Positions 17,684 to 26,002 of a stretch of DNA of 64,000 nucleotides are shown one piece after another (the stretch's first letter is position 1; every line of letters begins with the position of its first letter). The translations under genes were made by a program, and so were the position numbers. This stretch comes from FEN-1350 sp964643355 (GTDB lineage: Bacteria > Planctomycetota > Phycisphaerae > Sedimentisphaerales > Anaerohalosphaeraceae): NCBI GenBank assembly GCA_964643355.1, contig CAZXPW010000008.1:1-64000 (forward strand), read 5' to 3'. The notes under the pieces were generated by a model, which saw only the letters and a program-made list of their open reading frames with translations, was not told the DNA's origin and made no database searches.

Positions 17684-19972
17684 ATGGACTCGAATCTAAA
17701 CAACAGGATCAACGAGTCATCTTTTACGCGCCGCCAGTTTCTGTCGTACACCGCCGGCTTGCCGCTTGCCGGCGCAGTGGTTCCGTTTCTTCCCTGGCCC
17801 TCATTTGCAGCCGACGCCTCAACCGTTTTGCCGATGGGCAATTCCCCTGTGCCACTGGAGGCCGCATGGTTTCCAAGTCGGATGCATGCCTTTGTCTGGC
17901 GCAACTGGTCGCTGGTATCGCCCTCGCGGATGGCCGCAGTGGTGGGGGCCAATGAACAAGACATAGAACAAGTCGGCCGCAGCATGGGGCTTCAGCCGCC
18001 TCGCGGTCTTTCCGATGCGCAGCGTCGACGGGCCTCGCTGACGATCATCCGTCGCAACTGGCATCTGCTTCCGTACGACCAACTTCTGTCGCTGCTGGGC
18101 TGGACCGCCGAAGAAATGGCCTACACCCTCCGCGAAGACGATTTCTTCTTCGTCAAGCTCGGCCTGCATAAGCCCAACTGCCCGCCGCTGCGATGGTCAC
18201 AGCCCACGGCTGCCGAATCAGCCCGCGCCGCCGAAATCGCGGCCGTCATCCGTTCGCATTTTCCCGACGGTTCGCTTGAAGGAAACGATCCGCTGTTTTC
18301 CTTTGTCGAAACCCTCAGCGCCCAGCCTGTCTCTGCCGTTGTTCCGCCGCGCGATCCGAATTTGCCGTTGCGCATGGCCTATTCTTACTTTGCCCTCTAC
18401 GGCGATCCGCTGCTCGATCCCGCCCTGGATCCTTATCCTGACGGTTACCTCGCGCGTCTCTCGGCCGTCGGCGCCAACGCCGTCTGGCTTCAGGCCGTGT
18501 TGTCTCGTCTGTCGCCGCTGCCGTGGGCTCCGGAAACGAATATCGATTGCCGTCGAACCTCGCTGAGCGAACTCGTCGCTCGTGCGGCCCGCCACGGCAT
18601 CAAAATTTTTCTCTACCTCAACGAGCCGCGATCTTTGCCGTCATCCTCTCCGGTCTTCCAGAAAAATCCCAACTGGCGAGGCGTCACCGAACAGGATTTT
18701 ACCTCTGTCTGTACCAGCAATCCCCAAGTCCGCTCCGCATTGAGCGGCGCCGTCGCGGACTTGTGCCGCGCCGTGCCTGATCTCGGCGGATTCTTCACCA
18801 TCACCGCCTCGGAAAACCTGACCAACTGCTGGTCGCACGGCCGCGGCGGCGACTGCTCCCGATGCAAATCTCGCAAGCCCGACGAAGTCATCGCCGAACT
18901 CAACGCGTTGTTTTACGAAGGTATTCGCACTGCGCAGGGAAAGCAGCGGTTGATCGCGTGGGATTGGGGCTGGGGCGACGACTGGGCCCCCGCGGCCATC
19001 GAGCGTTTGCCCCTCGGCGTGGAATTGATGAGCGTATCCGAATGGAGTTTACCCATTGAGCGCGGCGGCGTCAAATCCGAGATTGGCGAATATTGCCTCA
19101 GCGCCATCGGTCCCGGCCCGCGCGCCAAACGCCATTGGGCTGCCGCTCGCAAACGCGGCCTGTCCGTCGTTGCCAAGTGCCAGTTCGGCATCTCGTGGGA
19201 AGTGTCGGCCGTGCCCTATCTGCCCGTTGTGGAAAATGTCGCCTTGCACACTACCGCGATCCGCGATTCCGGCGTCGAAAATCTCATGCTCGGCTGGACC
19301 CTCGGCGGCCATCCCTCGCCCAACATCGAGGTCGTCGCCGAGATCACCTCCGGCGGCACGCTGGAAACGCTCGCCCGCCGACGCCACGGCGAGCAAAATG
19401 CCGCCGCGGCCGTCGCCTTCTGGAAACAGTGCAGCGCCGCCTTCCGCCAGTTCCCCTTTAACGGCGGTTGCGTGTACAACGCCCCATTTCAGGTCGGCCC
19501 GTCCAATCCCCTCTGGCCCAAACCGACCGGATACAGAGCCACTATGGTCGGCATCCCCTACGACGACCTTGACGGCTGGCGGGCGATCTATCCTGCGGAA
19601 ATCTTCGCCGCGCAGTTGGAAAAGGTTGCCGCCGGATTCGAGGCGGCCCTGGCCGAGTTGGGGAAGGCCGTCCCTCAGCCGCCCTCATCTCTGGCCGAAG
19701 AGATGCTCTGTGTGGAAGCCGCCGCGATCCATTTTGCGTCTGTCGCCAATCAGTGCCGTTTTGTCCTGGCCCGCCGCGCCGCAGACAAGACAACGATGCA
19801 GAACAGGATTGAAAGCGAGATCGTACTGGCCAAACGGCTTCACGCCCTGCAAAGCCGCGACTCGCGCCTCGGCTTTGAGGCCTCCAACCAGTATTACTTT
19901 ATCCCACTTGATCTGATCGAAAAAGTCATCAATTGCCGTTGGCTGGCCTCGACACTCGCAGAGCGGAAGTGA
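17684..19972 (+). CDS. Tat-exported TIM-barrel glycoside-hydrolase-like protein, family unknown
   Basis: ATG 17684 lies four bases after the preceding stop. A twin-arginine signal (FTRRQFLSYTAGLPLAGA) opens the protein. A helical part follows (about 60-200), then a central barrel-like region with GANAVWLQAVLSRLSPLPW, HGIKIFLYLNEPRS, GFFTITASENLTNCW, a CSRCKS cysteine pair, and LIAWDWGWGDDW. These resemble GH20-like barrels, but I cannot assign catalytic residues with confidence. The final ~200 residues are helical. Compared with its neighbours the coding DNA is richer in C-ending and G-ending codons (runs of gcc, cgc, gtc), which may mark a different origin. Its stop lies five bases from that of the convergent GH127 gene, leaving no room for a terminator. 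Confidence 0.55.
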   Translation: MDSNLNNRINESSFTRRQFLSYTAGLPLAGAVVPFLPWPSFAADASTVLPMGNSPVPLEAAWFPSRMHAFVWRNWSLVSPSRMAAVVGANEQDIEQVGRSMGLQPPRGLSDAQRRRASLTIIRRNWHLLPYDQLLSLLGWTAEEMAYTLREDDFFFVKLGLHKPNCPPLRWSQPTAAESARAAEIAAVIRSHFPDGSLEGNDPLFSFVETLSAQPVSAVVPPRDPNLPLRMAYSYFALYGDPLLDPALDPYPDGYLARLSAVGANAVWLQAVLSRLSPLPWAPETNIDCRRTSLSELVARAARHGIKIFLYLNEPRSLPSSSPVFQKNPNWRGVTEQDFTSVCTSNPQVRSALSGAVADLCRAVPDLGGFFTITASENLTNCWSHGRGGDCSRCKSRKPDEVIAELNALFYEGIRTAQGKQRLIAWDWGWGDDWAPAAIERLPLGVELMSVSEWSLPIERGGVKSEIGEYCLSAIGPGPRAKRHWAAARKRGLSVVAKCQFGISWEVSAVPYLPVVENVALHTTAIRDSGVENLMLGWTLGGHPSPNIEVVAEITSGGTLETLARRRHGEQNAAAAVAFWKQCSAAFRQFPFNGGCVYNAPFQVGPSNPLWPKPTGYRATMVGIPYDDLDGWRAIYPAEIFAAQLEKVAAGFEAALAELGKAVPQPPSSLAEEMLCVEAAAIHFASVANQCRFVLARRAADKTTMQNRIESEIVLAKRLHALQSRDSRLGFEASNQYYFIPLDLIEKVINCRWLASTLAERK

Positions 19973-19977
19973 TGGTG

Positions 19978-21981
19978 TTACTCGGACAATATCCGGGGGA
20001 ACTCGGTTATACGCAATCGGGCACATCCATAGGGGATCAGCGCAATGTCTTCAATGGGTTCCGAGGAACTCTGGATCCCCGCCGGCACATCGTCAGCCCA
20101 GCCATGCTTCAGTTTCCAGTCCGGCAACCGCTTGCCACTGGCTTTGGCAACCACTCCCGCTCCTCCCGCCGAGAAGGGGATTTCGCCCACAGGTTTTTCA
20201 CGGAATGAGATGCTGGTTTCCGGTTTGGCCTCGTTGACAATCATTCCATAATTCCACGGCGTTGTCGGACGGATCTCAAAATCTCCGTGTGGCAGTTCGC
20301 GGTGGGGTTTTTCGGCGTTGACACGAGTCCAGTTCTCTCCGATCTTGAGCGAATAGACCAGAGGCCCTCGTTCAACCGCGATTGCCTCGTTATAACGCCG
20401 CGTTGTCTCGACCTTCATCGGAAATCGTAGAAATAATTCGACGGCGCCGTTCCATTCCCTCTCGATGCGATGGAATGCGCCGGCTTTCATGAGTTCTTCG
20501 CTCCCGCCCGCGCTCCGGACCGTTGCTCCTTGAGCCCACGCGGGAACACGAAGCAGCAACGGGAAACGAATCGGGTTTTGGGATGTTATCGTTATCTTGA
20601 CGGTTTCGCGGAAGGGATAATCGGTTTCCGTCGTTGCGAGCACGGCCGTGCCGCCGACGGTGAATTTTGCGGTGCTTGGCGCAAAAGAAATTGCCGCGAT
20701 TCCTTCGTCTTCCGTCCGCATCCACAAGTGCGCGACGAACTTGGGCCATCCCTGATGCAGATTCGAGGTACAACAACCATAATTGGGCTCAAGACCGAAC
20801 AGGTTCGATTCCGGACCGTTGGTGGACCACATGTGATCCGGATTGATCGTACACTGAACCTGATTGACCTGCTGATCGTGCTGATGGGTCCACATATCAT
20901 CGCCAAAAGTAGCCGGCAGGGCGTTGAATGCGATCCGCTCCAGTCGATCGCCATACGACGCATCACCGGTTAATGAAACAAGCAACTCCAGTGAATACAT
21001 TGCTTCAACCACCGCGCACAATTCGGTCCCCTGAACAGGATTGCGACCGGACAGACATTCATCTCCGGAAAACATTCCCGTAACCTGGCCGTGATAACGG
21101 TCCAGAATCTCGAGCATTTTGAGAGGAAAATCTCGTTCGGTTTTGTCTCGGGTCAGTCGCCATGACAATCCATACGCTTTTAGGGCCATCGCGGTATTGA
21201 CCACATGTTTTTCATAGGTCCACTTGCCGCGGCGCGCCGTCGGGATTGTGATGTCCTTTCCGCTGTAATATCTCGCGTAGTCGAATCCCTGTTGTCGCAA
21301 TTTCTTAGCCAAATCCAGCAGCCACGGCTCGCGTGATTTCTCATAGGCGTAATAAACGGGAATCAATCCCTCAAACCATCTGAATTTCCCCCAGTTGAAC
21401 AGCGGCGTGCGGTCCATGGCCTGCCGCATGGCCTTGAGGTTTTTCATCATGGAATCAAATACTTTCGCGTCGCCGGTGGCCTCGTGATATTGTGCCAGGA
21501 CTTTGTTGATCAGTTGGATCGACCACAAGTCGTATTTTGCCGCGCTGGCGTCGGCCGGATACGGCGAAAACCACCCGTCCGGCCGTTGATTGGCGATGAT
21601 GGTATCCATGCGGCCTTTGACCTTGGCCTTCAGGGCCGGATCGTCAAGCCCCCACGCCAAGGGGATGACGCCGTCAAGCCAGTAGGGGGCCCGTTCCCAC
21701 CCTTCGGCCTTTCCGCCGAACCACTGACTTTGTGCCACATCCGGCCAGAACTCGTCGAGATGGCCGCTGAGGCCCTCCGCCTGGATCCGCAATTGCCGTC
21801 CCAGCCACCCCGTCGGCCGGATCGAACCCAGCGGCAGCGGACGAAGAGCGGGGTCGGCAAGATCCTCAACCGGTTGTCCGGCCGGGGAAGAGTTGGCTGC
21901 GCATGAAGAATAGTTGGCTCCAATCACGGCCCCGGCAGCCATCCCCGCCAGAAAATCTCTGCGATTCATCGAAGAAGCCAT
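19978..21981 (-). CDS. GH127 beta-L-arabinofuranosidase-like, exported
   Basis: ATG 21981 is chosen because AGGAG lies about nine bases upstream and a twin-arginine-like signal follows (MASSMNRRDFLAGMAAG), with a possible lipobox-like SSCA. The 667-residue protein matches the DUF1680/GH127 family: an (alpha/alpha)6 barrel followed by beta domains. The zinc-thiolate catalytic set known from Bifidobacterium HypBA1 (Glu338, Cys340, Cys417, Cys418) is matched by Glu320 and Cys322 (GTELCAVVEAMYSL) and by the Cys403-Cys404 pair (YGCCTSN). It should remove terminal beta-L-arabinofuranose; the bifidobacterial enzyme acts on plant hydroxyproline-linked arabinosides. The frame stays open upstream to 22107 but without a better start. 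Confidence 0.88.
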   Translation of the reverse strand: MASSMNRRDFLAGMAAGAVIGANYSSCAANSSPAGQPVEDLADPALRPLPLGSIRPTGWLGRQLRIQAEGLSGHLDEFWPDVAQSQWFGGKAEGWERAPYWLDGVIPLAWGLDDPALKAKVKGRMDTIIANQRPDGWFSPYPADASAAKYDLWSIQLINKVLAQYHEATGDAKVFDSMMKNLKAMRQAMDRTPLFNWGKFRWFEGLIPVYYAYEKSREPWLLDLAKKLRQQGFDYARYYSGKDITIPTARRGKWTYEKHVVNTAMALKAYGLSWRLTRDKTERDFPLKMLEILDRYHGQVTGMFSGDECLSGRNPVQGTELCAVVEAMYSLELLVSLTGDASYGDRLERIAFNALPATFGDDMWTHQHDQQVNQVQCTINPDHMWSTNGPESNLFGLEPNYGCCTSNLHQGWPKFVAHLWMRTEDEGIAAISFAPSTAKFTVGGTAVLATTETDYPFRETVKITITSQNPIRFPLLLRVPAWAQGATVRSAGGSEELMKAGAFHRIEREWNGAVELFLRFPMKVETTRRYNEAIAVERGPLVYSLKIGENWTRVNAEKPHRELPHGDFEIRPTTPWNYGMIVNEAKPETSISFREKPVGEIPFSAGGAGVVAKASGKRLPDWKLKHGWADDVPAGIQSSSEPIEDIALIPYGCARLRITEFPRILSE

Positions 21982-22278
21982 CTTCGTTCTCCTGAGTTTG
22001 AGTGTTGTATTCAATGTTACCGGCTTTGGCCTTTCGTAAGGAAAAATGAAATCTCTGGGTTCGTGATTATAACGACAATCCGGTGGGCCGCAAGACTTTC
22101 TGAACAATCGGAATTAATGAAACCCGGCGAAAATCGGAAAGTTTGGCTTGCGAAAAGATCGGACATTCGATTAGACTATGTCCACTGCAAAGGATGGTCA
22201 GATTGCCACGAAGTTTATCGTGGATATGGACCGAGATCGAGGAAGAATGTCATGCCATCAGGAAAGGAGTGGATTGCA

Positions 22279-22821
22279 ATGAAATGGAAAATGGATGACG
22301 GAGGATGGAGCCCATATCTGGCCGGAGCTCTGGTGGGGCTTTTGGCCGTCGCATCGGCGTTTGCCACCACCAAAATCCTCAAAAAGACCAGTTTTCTCGG
22401 TGCTTCCACTACATTCGTTCGCGCTGCCGGCCTGCTCGAACGGACCATCGTCCCCGAGCATGTCACGGCCAACGAGTATTACACCAAAGAAAAAGTCCGT
22501 GTCGATTGGCAGTTCATGCTGGTATTGGGGATTCTGATCGGGGCGCTGGTCGGCTCAGTCTCGGATGGAAGTTTTAAGGTTGAAAGTGTCCCGCCGACAT
22601 GGGAAAAACGATTCGGTCCTTCGGTACTCAAACGCGCGATCGGAGCGATCCTTGGCGGTGCCGTCGCCATGATCGGAGCCCGCATGGCCGACGGCTGTCC
22701 CAGCGGGCACGGTCTCAGCGGCATGATGCAGCTTTCCGTCAGCGCGTTTGTGGCGCTGGCCATGTTTTTCGGGTGTGGCGTCATTGTTGCTCACCTCGTC
22801 TATGGAAGGAGATCCTCATGA
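22279..22821 (+). CDS. YeeE/YedE-family sulfur transporter, first half
   Basis: The open frame begins far upstream, but ATG 22279 has AAGGAGT about eight bases before it and starts just ahead of the first membrane segment, so I take it as the start (180 residues). Hydrophobic segments include YLAGALVGLLAVASAFA, FMLVLGILIGALVGSV and AIGAILGGAVAMIGARMA. The family signature GARMADGCPSGHGLSGMMQL is intact, with Cys140 at the position that handles the sulfur substrate in YeeE/TsuA (thiosulfate uptake). It overlaps the next gene as ATGA, a sign of translational coupling, and the two together make a full transporter. A weak promoter-like pair (TTGCGA-18-TAGACT, 22148-22177) lies upstream. Confidence 0.85.
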   Translation: MKWKMDDGGWSPYLAGALVGLLAVASAFATTKILKKTSFLGASTTFVRAAGLLERTIVPEHVTANEYYTKEKVRVDWQFMLVLGILIGALVGSVSDGSFKVESVPPTWEKRFGPSVLKRAIGAILGGAVAMIGARMADGCPSGHGLSGMMQLSVSAFVALAMFFGCGVIVAHLVYGRRSS

Positions 22822-23348
22822 CTGCTGAACAAGGTCTGGGAATGATTACGGGAATTCTGTTCGGATTTCTCCTGCAAAAGGGCCGTGTGCTCCGCTTTGA
22901 TAAGCAGGTTGGAGCAATGCTGCTCAGGGATATGACGATTTTCAAGTTTATGCTCTCAGCCATCCTCGTTGGCATGATCGGAATTCTGATTCTCGCCAAC
23001 GCCAAAATCATCACTATCAGTCACAAGCCGATGAATCTGGGTGCGGTTCTGGTCGGCGGTGGTTTGTTCGGAATCGGCTGGGCCATCATGGGTTTTTGTC
23101 CGGGGACATCCATCGGAGCTCTGGGCGAGGGACGATGGCATGCGGTATTCGCCATTCTCGGTATGCTGACCGGGGCGGCGATCTATGCCGAACTCTATCC
23201 GACCGTCAAATCCACCATCCTGTCGTGGAAGGATTTCGGCAAGATCGGTCTGCCCGAAACCCTCGGCGTTTCCCCTTGGATCGTCGTTGTGGTCCTTTGG
23301 ATCATCATCTTGGGATTCTTTGTCTGGTTTGAAAAAAAGCGGCTCTGA
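22818..23348 (+). CDS. YeeE/YedE-family (DUF6691-type) sulfur transporter, second half
   Basis: ATG 22818 overlaps the previous TGA by ATGA and is preceded by GGAAGGAGA, which fixes the start (176 residues). Hydrophobic segments include MITGILFGFLLQKG, FMLSAILVGMIGILILANA, NLGAVLVGGGLFGIGWAIMGF and IVVVVLWIIILGFFVWF. The conserved motif MGFCPGTSIGALGEGR contains Cys94, the counterpart of the cysteine in the first half. Together the two proteins should carry thiosulfate or a related sulfur compound into the cell, supplying cysteine synthesis or sulfatase-linked metabolism. No sulfurtransferase or regulator lies next to them here. Confidence 0.85.
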   Translation: MTAEQGLGMITGILFGFLLQKGRVLRFDKQVGAMLLRDMTIFKFMLSAILVGMIGILILANAKIITISHKPMNLGAVLVGGGLFGIGWAIMGFCPGTSIGALGEGRWHAVFAILGMLTGAAIYAELYPTVKSTILSWKDFGKIGLPETLGVSPWIVVVVLWIIILGFFVWFEKKRL

Positions 23349-23412
23349 ACTTTCGCTTGGCGGGAATACAATCTATTTGTGATCCAGTTGTTTGTCGTTG
23401 TGGATGGCGAGT

Positions 23413-24312
23413 TCAGCGTCTTTCCGGGGGCAGGTAGATATCACCCGACGGACCGACATTGTCCGGATAGGGGGCTCTGCCGTCAGGTGTGATGGCAACT
23501 TTCATAATGCGGGTTTCTTTGGCGGAGTACTTTTCCACATGCCCATCGACATACCCTGCGTTCAACTTGATTTCCACCTCTTGTCGATCCACGGGATCTT
23601 CTGTCACCAGCCGCGACCAGAAGTCCGTGGAAACCGAAGTACCAGCCGTAATGGATGCCCCGCCGAATTTCTCACAACTGCCAAAAGCGCTGCGGGTCCC
23701 ATAGGTCAGCTCGTTTCGCCAATGCCCAAATCCGAAATAATCGCTGATCAGAAGATTACTGTGACCACGCTGACCCGTTGCTCTTTGAGGCCCGATGAAT
23801 GGATCTTTCTTGTCAACCAGAAATCCCCGATAGTTCCAATACAGGCAATAAGTCCCGAAAACCGGATCTTCATGGCCGGTATCGGGACTGGGATTGTCCC
23901 AAGAATCTCCGGCTAACCATGCATCCTCCAAATATTTGTAGTTGCGAGGAGCGCTGGCACAATGCAGCGTTTTAGCCGTAGGAATATAATCCCTCAAGTA
24001 GTCACCAACACTGCGGCGATGATAAGGACTCCGCTTTTGGAAGCCCGTCAAGACCATCGGTTCTCGCCAACTCCACCTTGTGGCGGTTCCCAATGTCGCT
24101 ACAGATTCCGGAAACCACTCTTCATTCTCCCCCGCGTAAGCGGAATTGGCCTGGGTGATTTGACGCTGATTGGCGGCACTGATTACCGCGCGCGCAACCT
24201 TCTTGGCCTTCGACAGCGCGGGCACCAAAACCATGGTAAGTATCGATACCACGACCAACACCGTTAGAAGTTCGATCAGTGTAAACGCTGTATTCTTCGG
24301 TTGATGTCTCAA
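23413..24312 (-). CDS. Prepilin-type N-terminal cleavage/methylation domain protein
   Basis: Starts with TTG 24312, preceded by GAGAGGAAG, seven bases after the stop of the dockerin/beta-helix gene. Residues 9-30 are a type IV prepilin leader and helix (FTLIELLTVLVVVSILTMVL); cleavage would fall just before the Phe. The rest has the planctomycete/lentisphaerote pseudopilin-like layout (ANQRQITQANSAYAGENEEWFPE, GYVDGHVEKY) with an H-x-x-like C-terminal region. Such proteins are very numerous in these phyla and their role is unclear; export through a type II/IV assembly system is the usual assumption. Its place behind a membrane-anchored sigma factor suggests a surface function under that control. 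Confidence 0.85.
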   Translation of the reverse strand: MRHQPKNTAFTLIELLTVLVVVSILTMVLVPALSKAKKVARAVISAANQRQITQANSAYAGENEEWFPESVATLGTATRWSWREPMVLTGFQKRSPYHRRSVGDYLRDYIPTAKTLHCASAPRNYKYLEDAWLAGDSWDNPSPDTGHEDPVFGTYCLYWNYRGFLVDKKDPFIGPQRATGQRGHSNLLISDYFGFGHWRNELTYGTRSAFGSCEKFGGASITAGTSVSTDFWSRLVTEDPVDRQEVEIKLNAGYVDGHVEKYSAKETRIMKVAITPDGRAPYPDNVGPSGDIYLPPERR

Positions 24313-24319
24313 CTTCCTC

Positions 24320-25999
24320 TCAATCTCCTTGATTGGTATTGAGCCAGTTCTCCACCAGAACGATCAAATCCTCCGTTGCGACGATCCCGTCATGGTTGGC
24401 ATCGCATTTCAACGGCCACGGGCTTCGGCTGGCTTGTGCCGTAGCCCCATGGGCCCCCATATTCACTCGGGCGCCGTTGGGCATGCTTTCACCCATCGGA
24501 TTCAACGCCGGATCCCCGGCGTCGATACACGGGCTTGTTTGATCGTCCACTACCCAGTACCCGCCGCCTTCGCCGGAGTTTTCCGGCTGGCCGTCCGCGA
24601 CAAATCGTCCCGTCTCCGATCGTAGATGATAATCGCCCCTTTCCGCATCCGCGAAAAGAGGATTGACGCCAATATTTCCCTGGCCCTGCGCCAGTCGCTG
24701 CACACAACTGAAAGTAACTTGCGGGGCGTAACTGTCATTATACAGATCCCTGTAGGTGTTGTGCCAGAAAATACTGTTACTGATGATCGGTCTGGATCCC
24801 GTATAGGCCTCCAATCCATAATCGTTATGAACCACTGTAACATGCCGAATGGTGGGCCGGCTGCTTTCGACAAAAATGCCGATTTCACTGTTGGCGACAA
24901 TAAAATTCTGAAAAACCGTATCCTCTTGTTCGCCATAGAAAAAGTTGACCGCAAAATCATTCGGTGCTTCGATCACGGCGGCGTCGGCCGGACTTCGGAC
25001 CGTCACCGCTTTTCCCATGAAGATGATCGCCTCGGTGTACACGCCGGGCCAAACCAGAATCTCGTCGCCGTCAGAGGCCATGTCGATGGCTTTCTGGATT
25101 GTCTGAAATGCCCGGCCTTTCCCCTGTCCGTTGTAGGTGTCACGACCATGGACGGCGTCAACATGCCATGTCATCCGGTTAAAGATCTGCTGGGATGTCA
25201 GGGCATAATTGTACAGCCGAACATTATCAATCAATCCATCAAACCATTGATCCAAAGTCTCGGAATTTCCCCCGATCCAAACATCCCAGTTATTGACCTG
25301 GATCTGTCCTGATGCCAAAGTCGATGCATCCTTGGAACCATCAATATACAACGAAATCTCTCCGGTCTTCTGGTCATATACCCCTGCGACATGGTGCCAG
25401 CCATTGTCGGCGACATTCAAACGACCCGTAACCTGAGAGTTGCCGTCGAGGCCGGCACACGAGAAGTTCAGACGACCCTGCCCATCCACGAAAAGTTTCC
25501 AGGCGCTGTCTCCTTTGGAAATTACCGATGCCGTACCCGAGGTCGGATGGGTTCGGATCCAGACGGCAACCGTCATTGAACCGGTGATGTTGAACACGGT
25601 GTCATTGGCGATCGAAATATAATCTCCGCTTTTCAGTTGAATTGCGCCGCTGCCAACGGCGGCGTTCTTACCGCTAACCCAGATCGGGTTTCCGTGCAGT
25701 ACCCCGTCATGATCATCGCCGCTATCCGTGGCATCGCCATCCAGCCGATAATGAGCGATGAGTTTGGCAGGAACATCGTCCCAGGGACCGCAAGGAAGGA
25801 TTTGGGTCCAGGTTTCGGACAAAATCTTGAAATCCGGCAAGCCAACAATTCCATCTTGGTCAAAATCCCCAGGCAACTCCGCAGCAAGGACATCTTGAAC
25901 GAATATCAATACGACGCAGAAAGCCCATACCCGGCATACGATATTGCAAACCCGTACAGCACTATTGGGTTGAGATGTTTTGGATTCTTTCCAATTCAT
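24320..25999 (-). CDS. Secreted LamG / parallel beta-helix protein with one dockerin repeat at each end
   Basis: ATG 25999 lies three bases after the stop of the sigma gene. Signal peptide VCRVWAFCVVLIFVQDVLA (about 20-39). A single dockerin-like calcium repeat GDFDQDGIVGLPDFKILSETW follows at residues about 43-63. Then a LamG domain (about 80-265, with MTVAVWIRTHP, GWHHVAGVYD, IDNVRLYNYALTSQQI), a right-handed beta-helix (about 270-470, AFQTIQKAIDMASDGDEILV, RPTIRHVTVVHNDYG) and the second dockerin-like repeat, CDANHDGIVATEDLIVLVENW, near residue 530. Dockerin repeats usually sit side by side; here they are about 480 residues apart. Probably a cell-surface or secreted carbohydrate-binding protein. 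Confidence 0.8.
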   Translation of the reverse strand: MNWKESKTSQPNSAVRVCNIVCRVWAFCVVLIFVQDVLAAELPGDFDQDGIVGLPDFKILSETWTQILPCGPWDDVPAKLIAHYRLDGDATDSGDDHDGVLHGNPIWVSGKNAAVGSGAIQLKSGDYISIANDTVFNITGSMTVAVWIRTHPTSGTASVISKGDSAWKLFVDGQGRLNFSCAGLDGNSQVTGRLNVADNGWHHVAGVYDQKTGEISLYIDGSKDASTLASGQIQVNNWDVWIGGNSETLDQWFDGLIDNVRLYNYALTSQQIFNRMTWHVDAVHGRDTYNGQGKGRAFQTIQKAIDMASDGDEILVWPGVYTEAIIFMGKAVTVRSPADAAVIEAPNDFAVNFFYGEQEDTVFQNFIVANSEIGIFVESSRPTIRHVTVVHNDYGLEAYTGSRPIISNSIFWHNTYRDLYNDSYAPQVTFSCVQRLAQGQGNIGVNPLFADAERGDYHLRSETGRFVADGQPENSGEGGGYWVVDDQTSPCIDAGDPALNPMGESMPNGARVNMGAHGATAQASRSPWPLKCDANHDGIVATEDLIVLVENWLNTNQGD

Positions 26000-26002
26000 G
26001 GT

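Noticed and set aside
22148..22177. TTGCGA-18-TAGACT as promoter of the YeeE pair
   Set aside because: Both boxes are poor matches and spacing is not ideal; mentioned in the gene entry but not listed as a feature.
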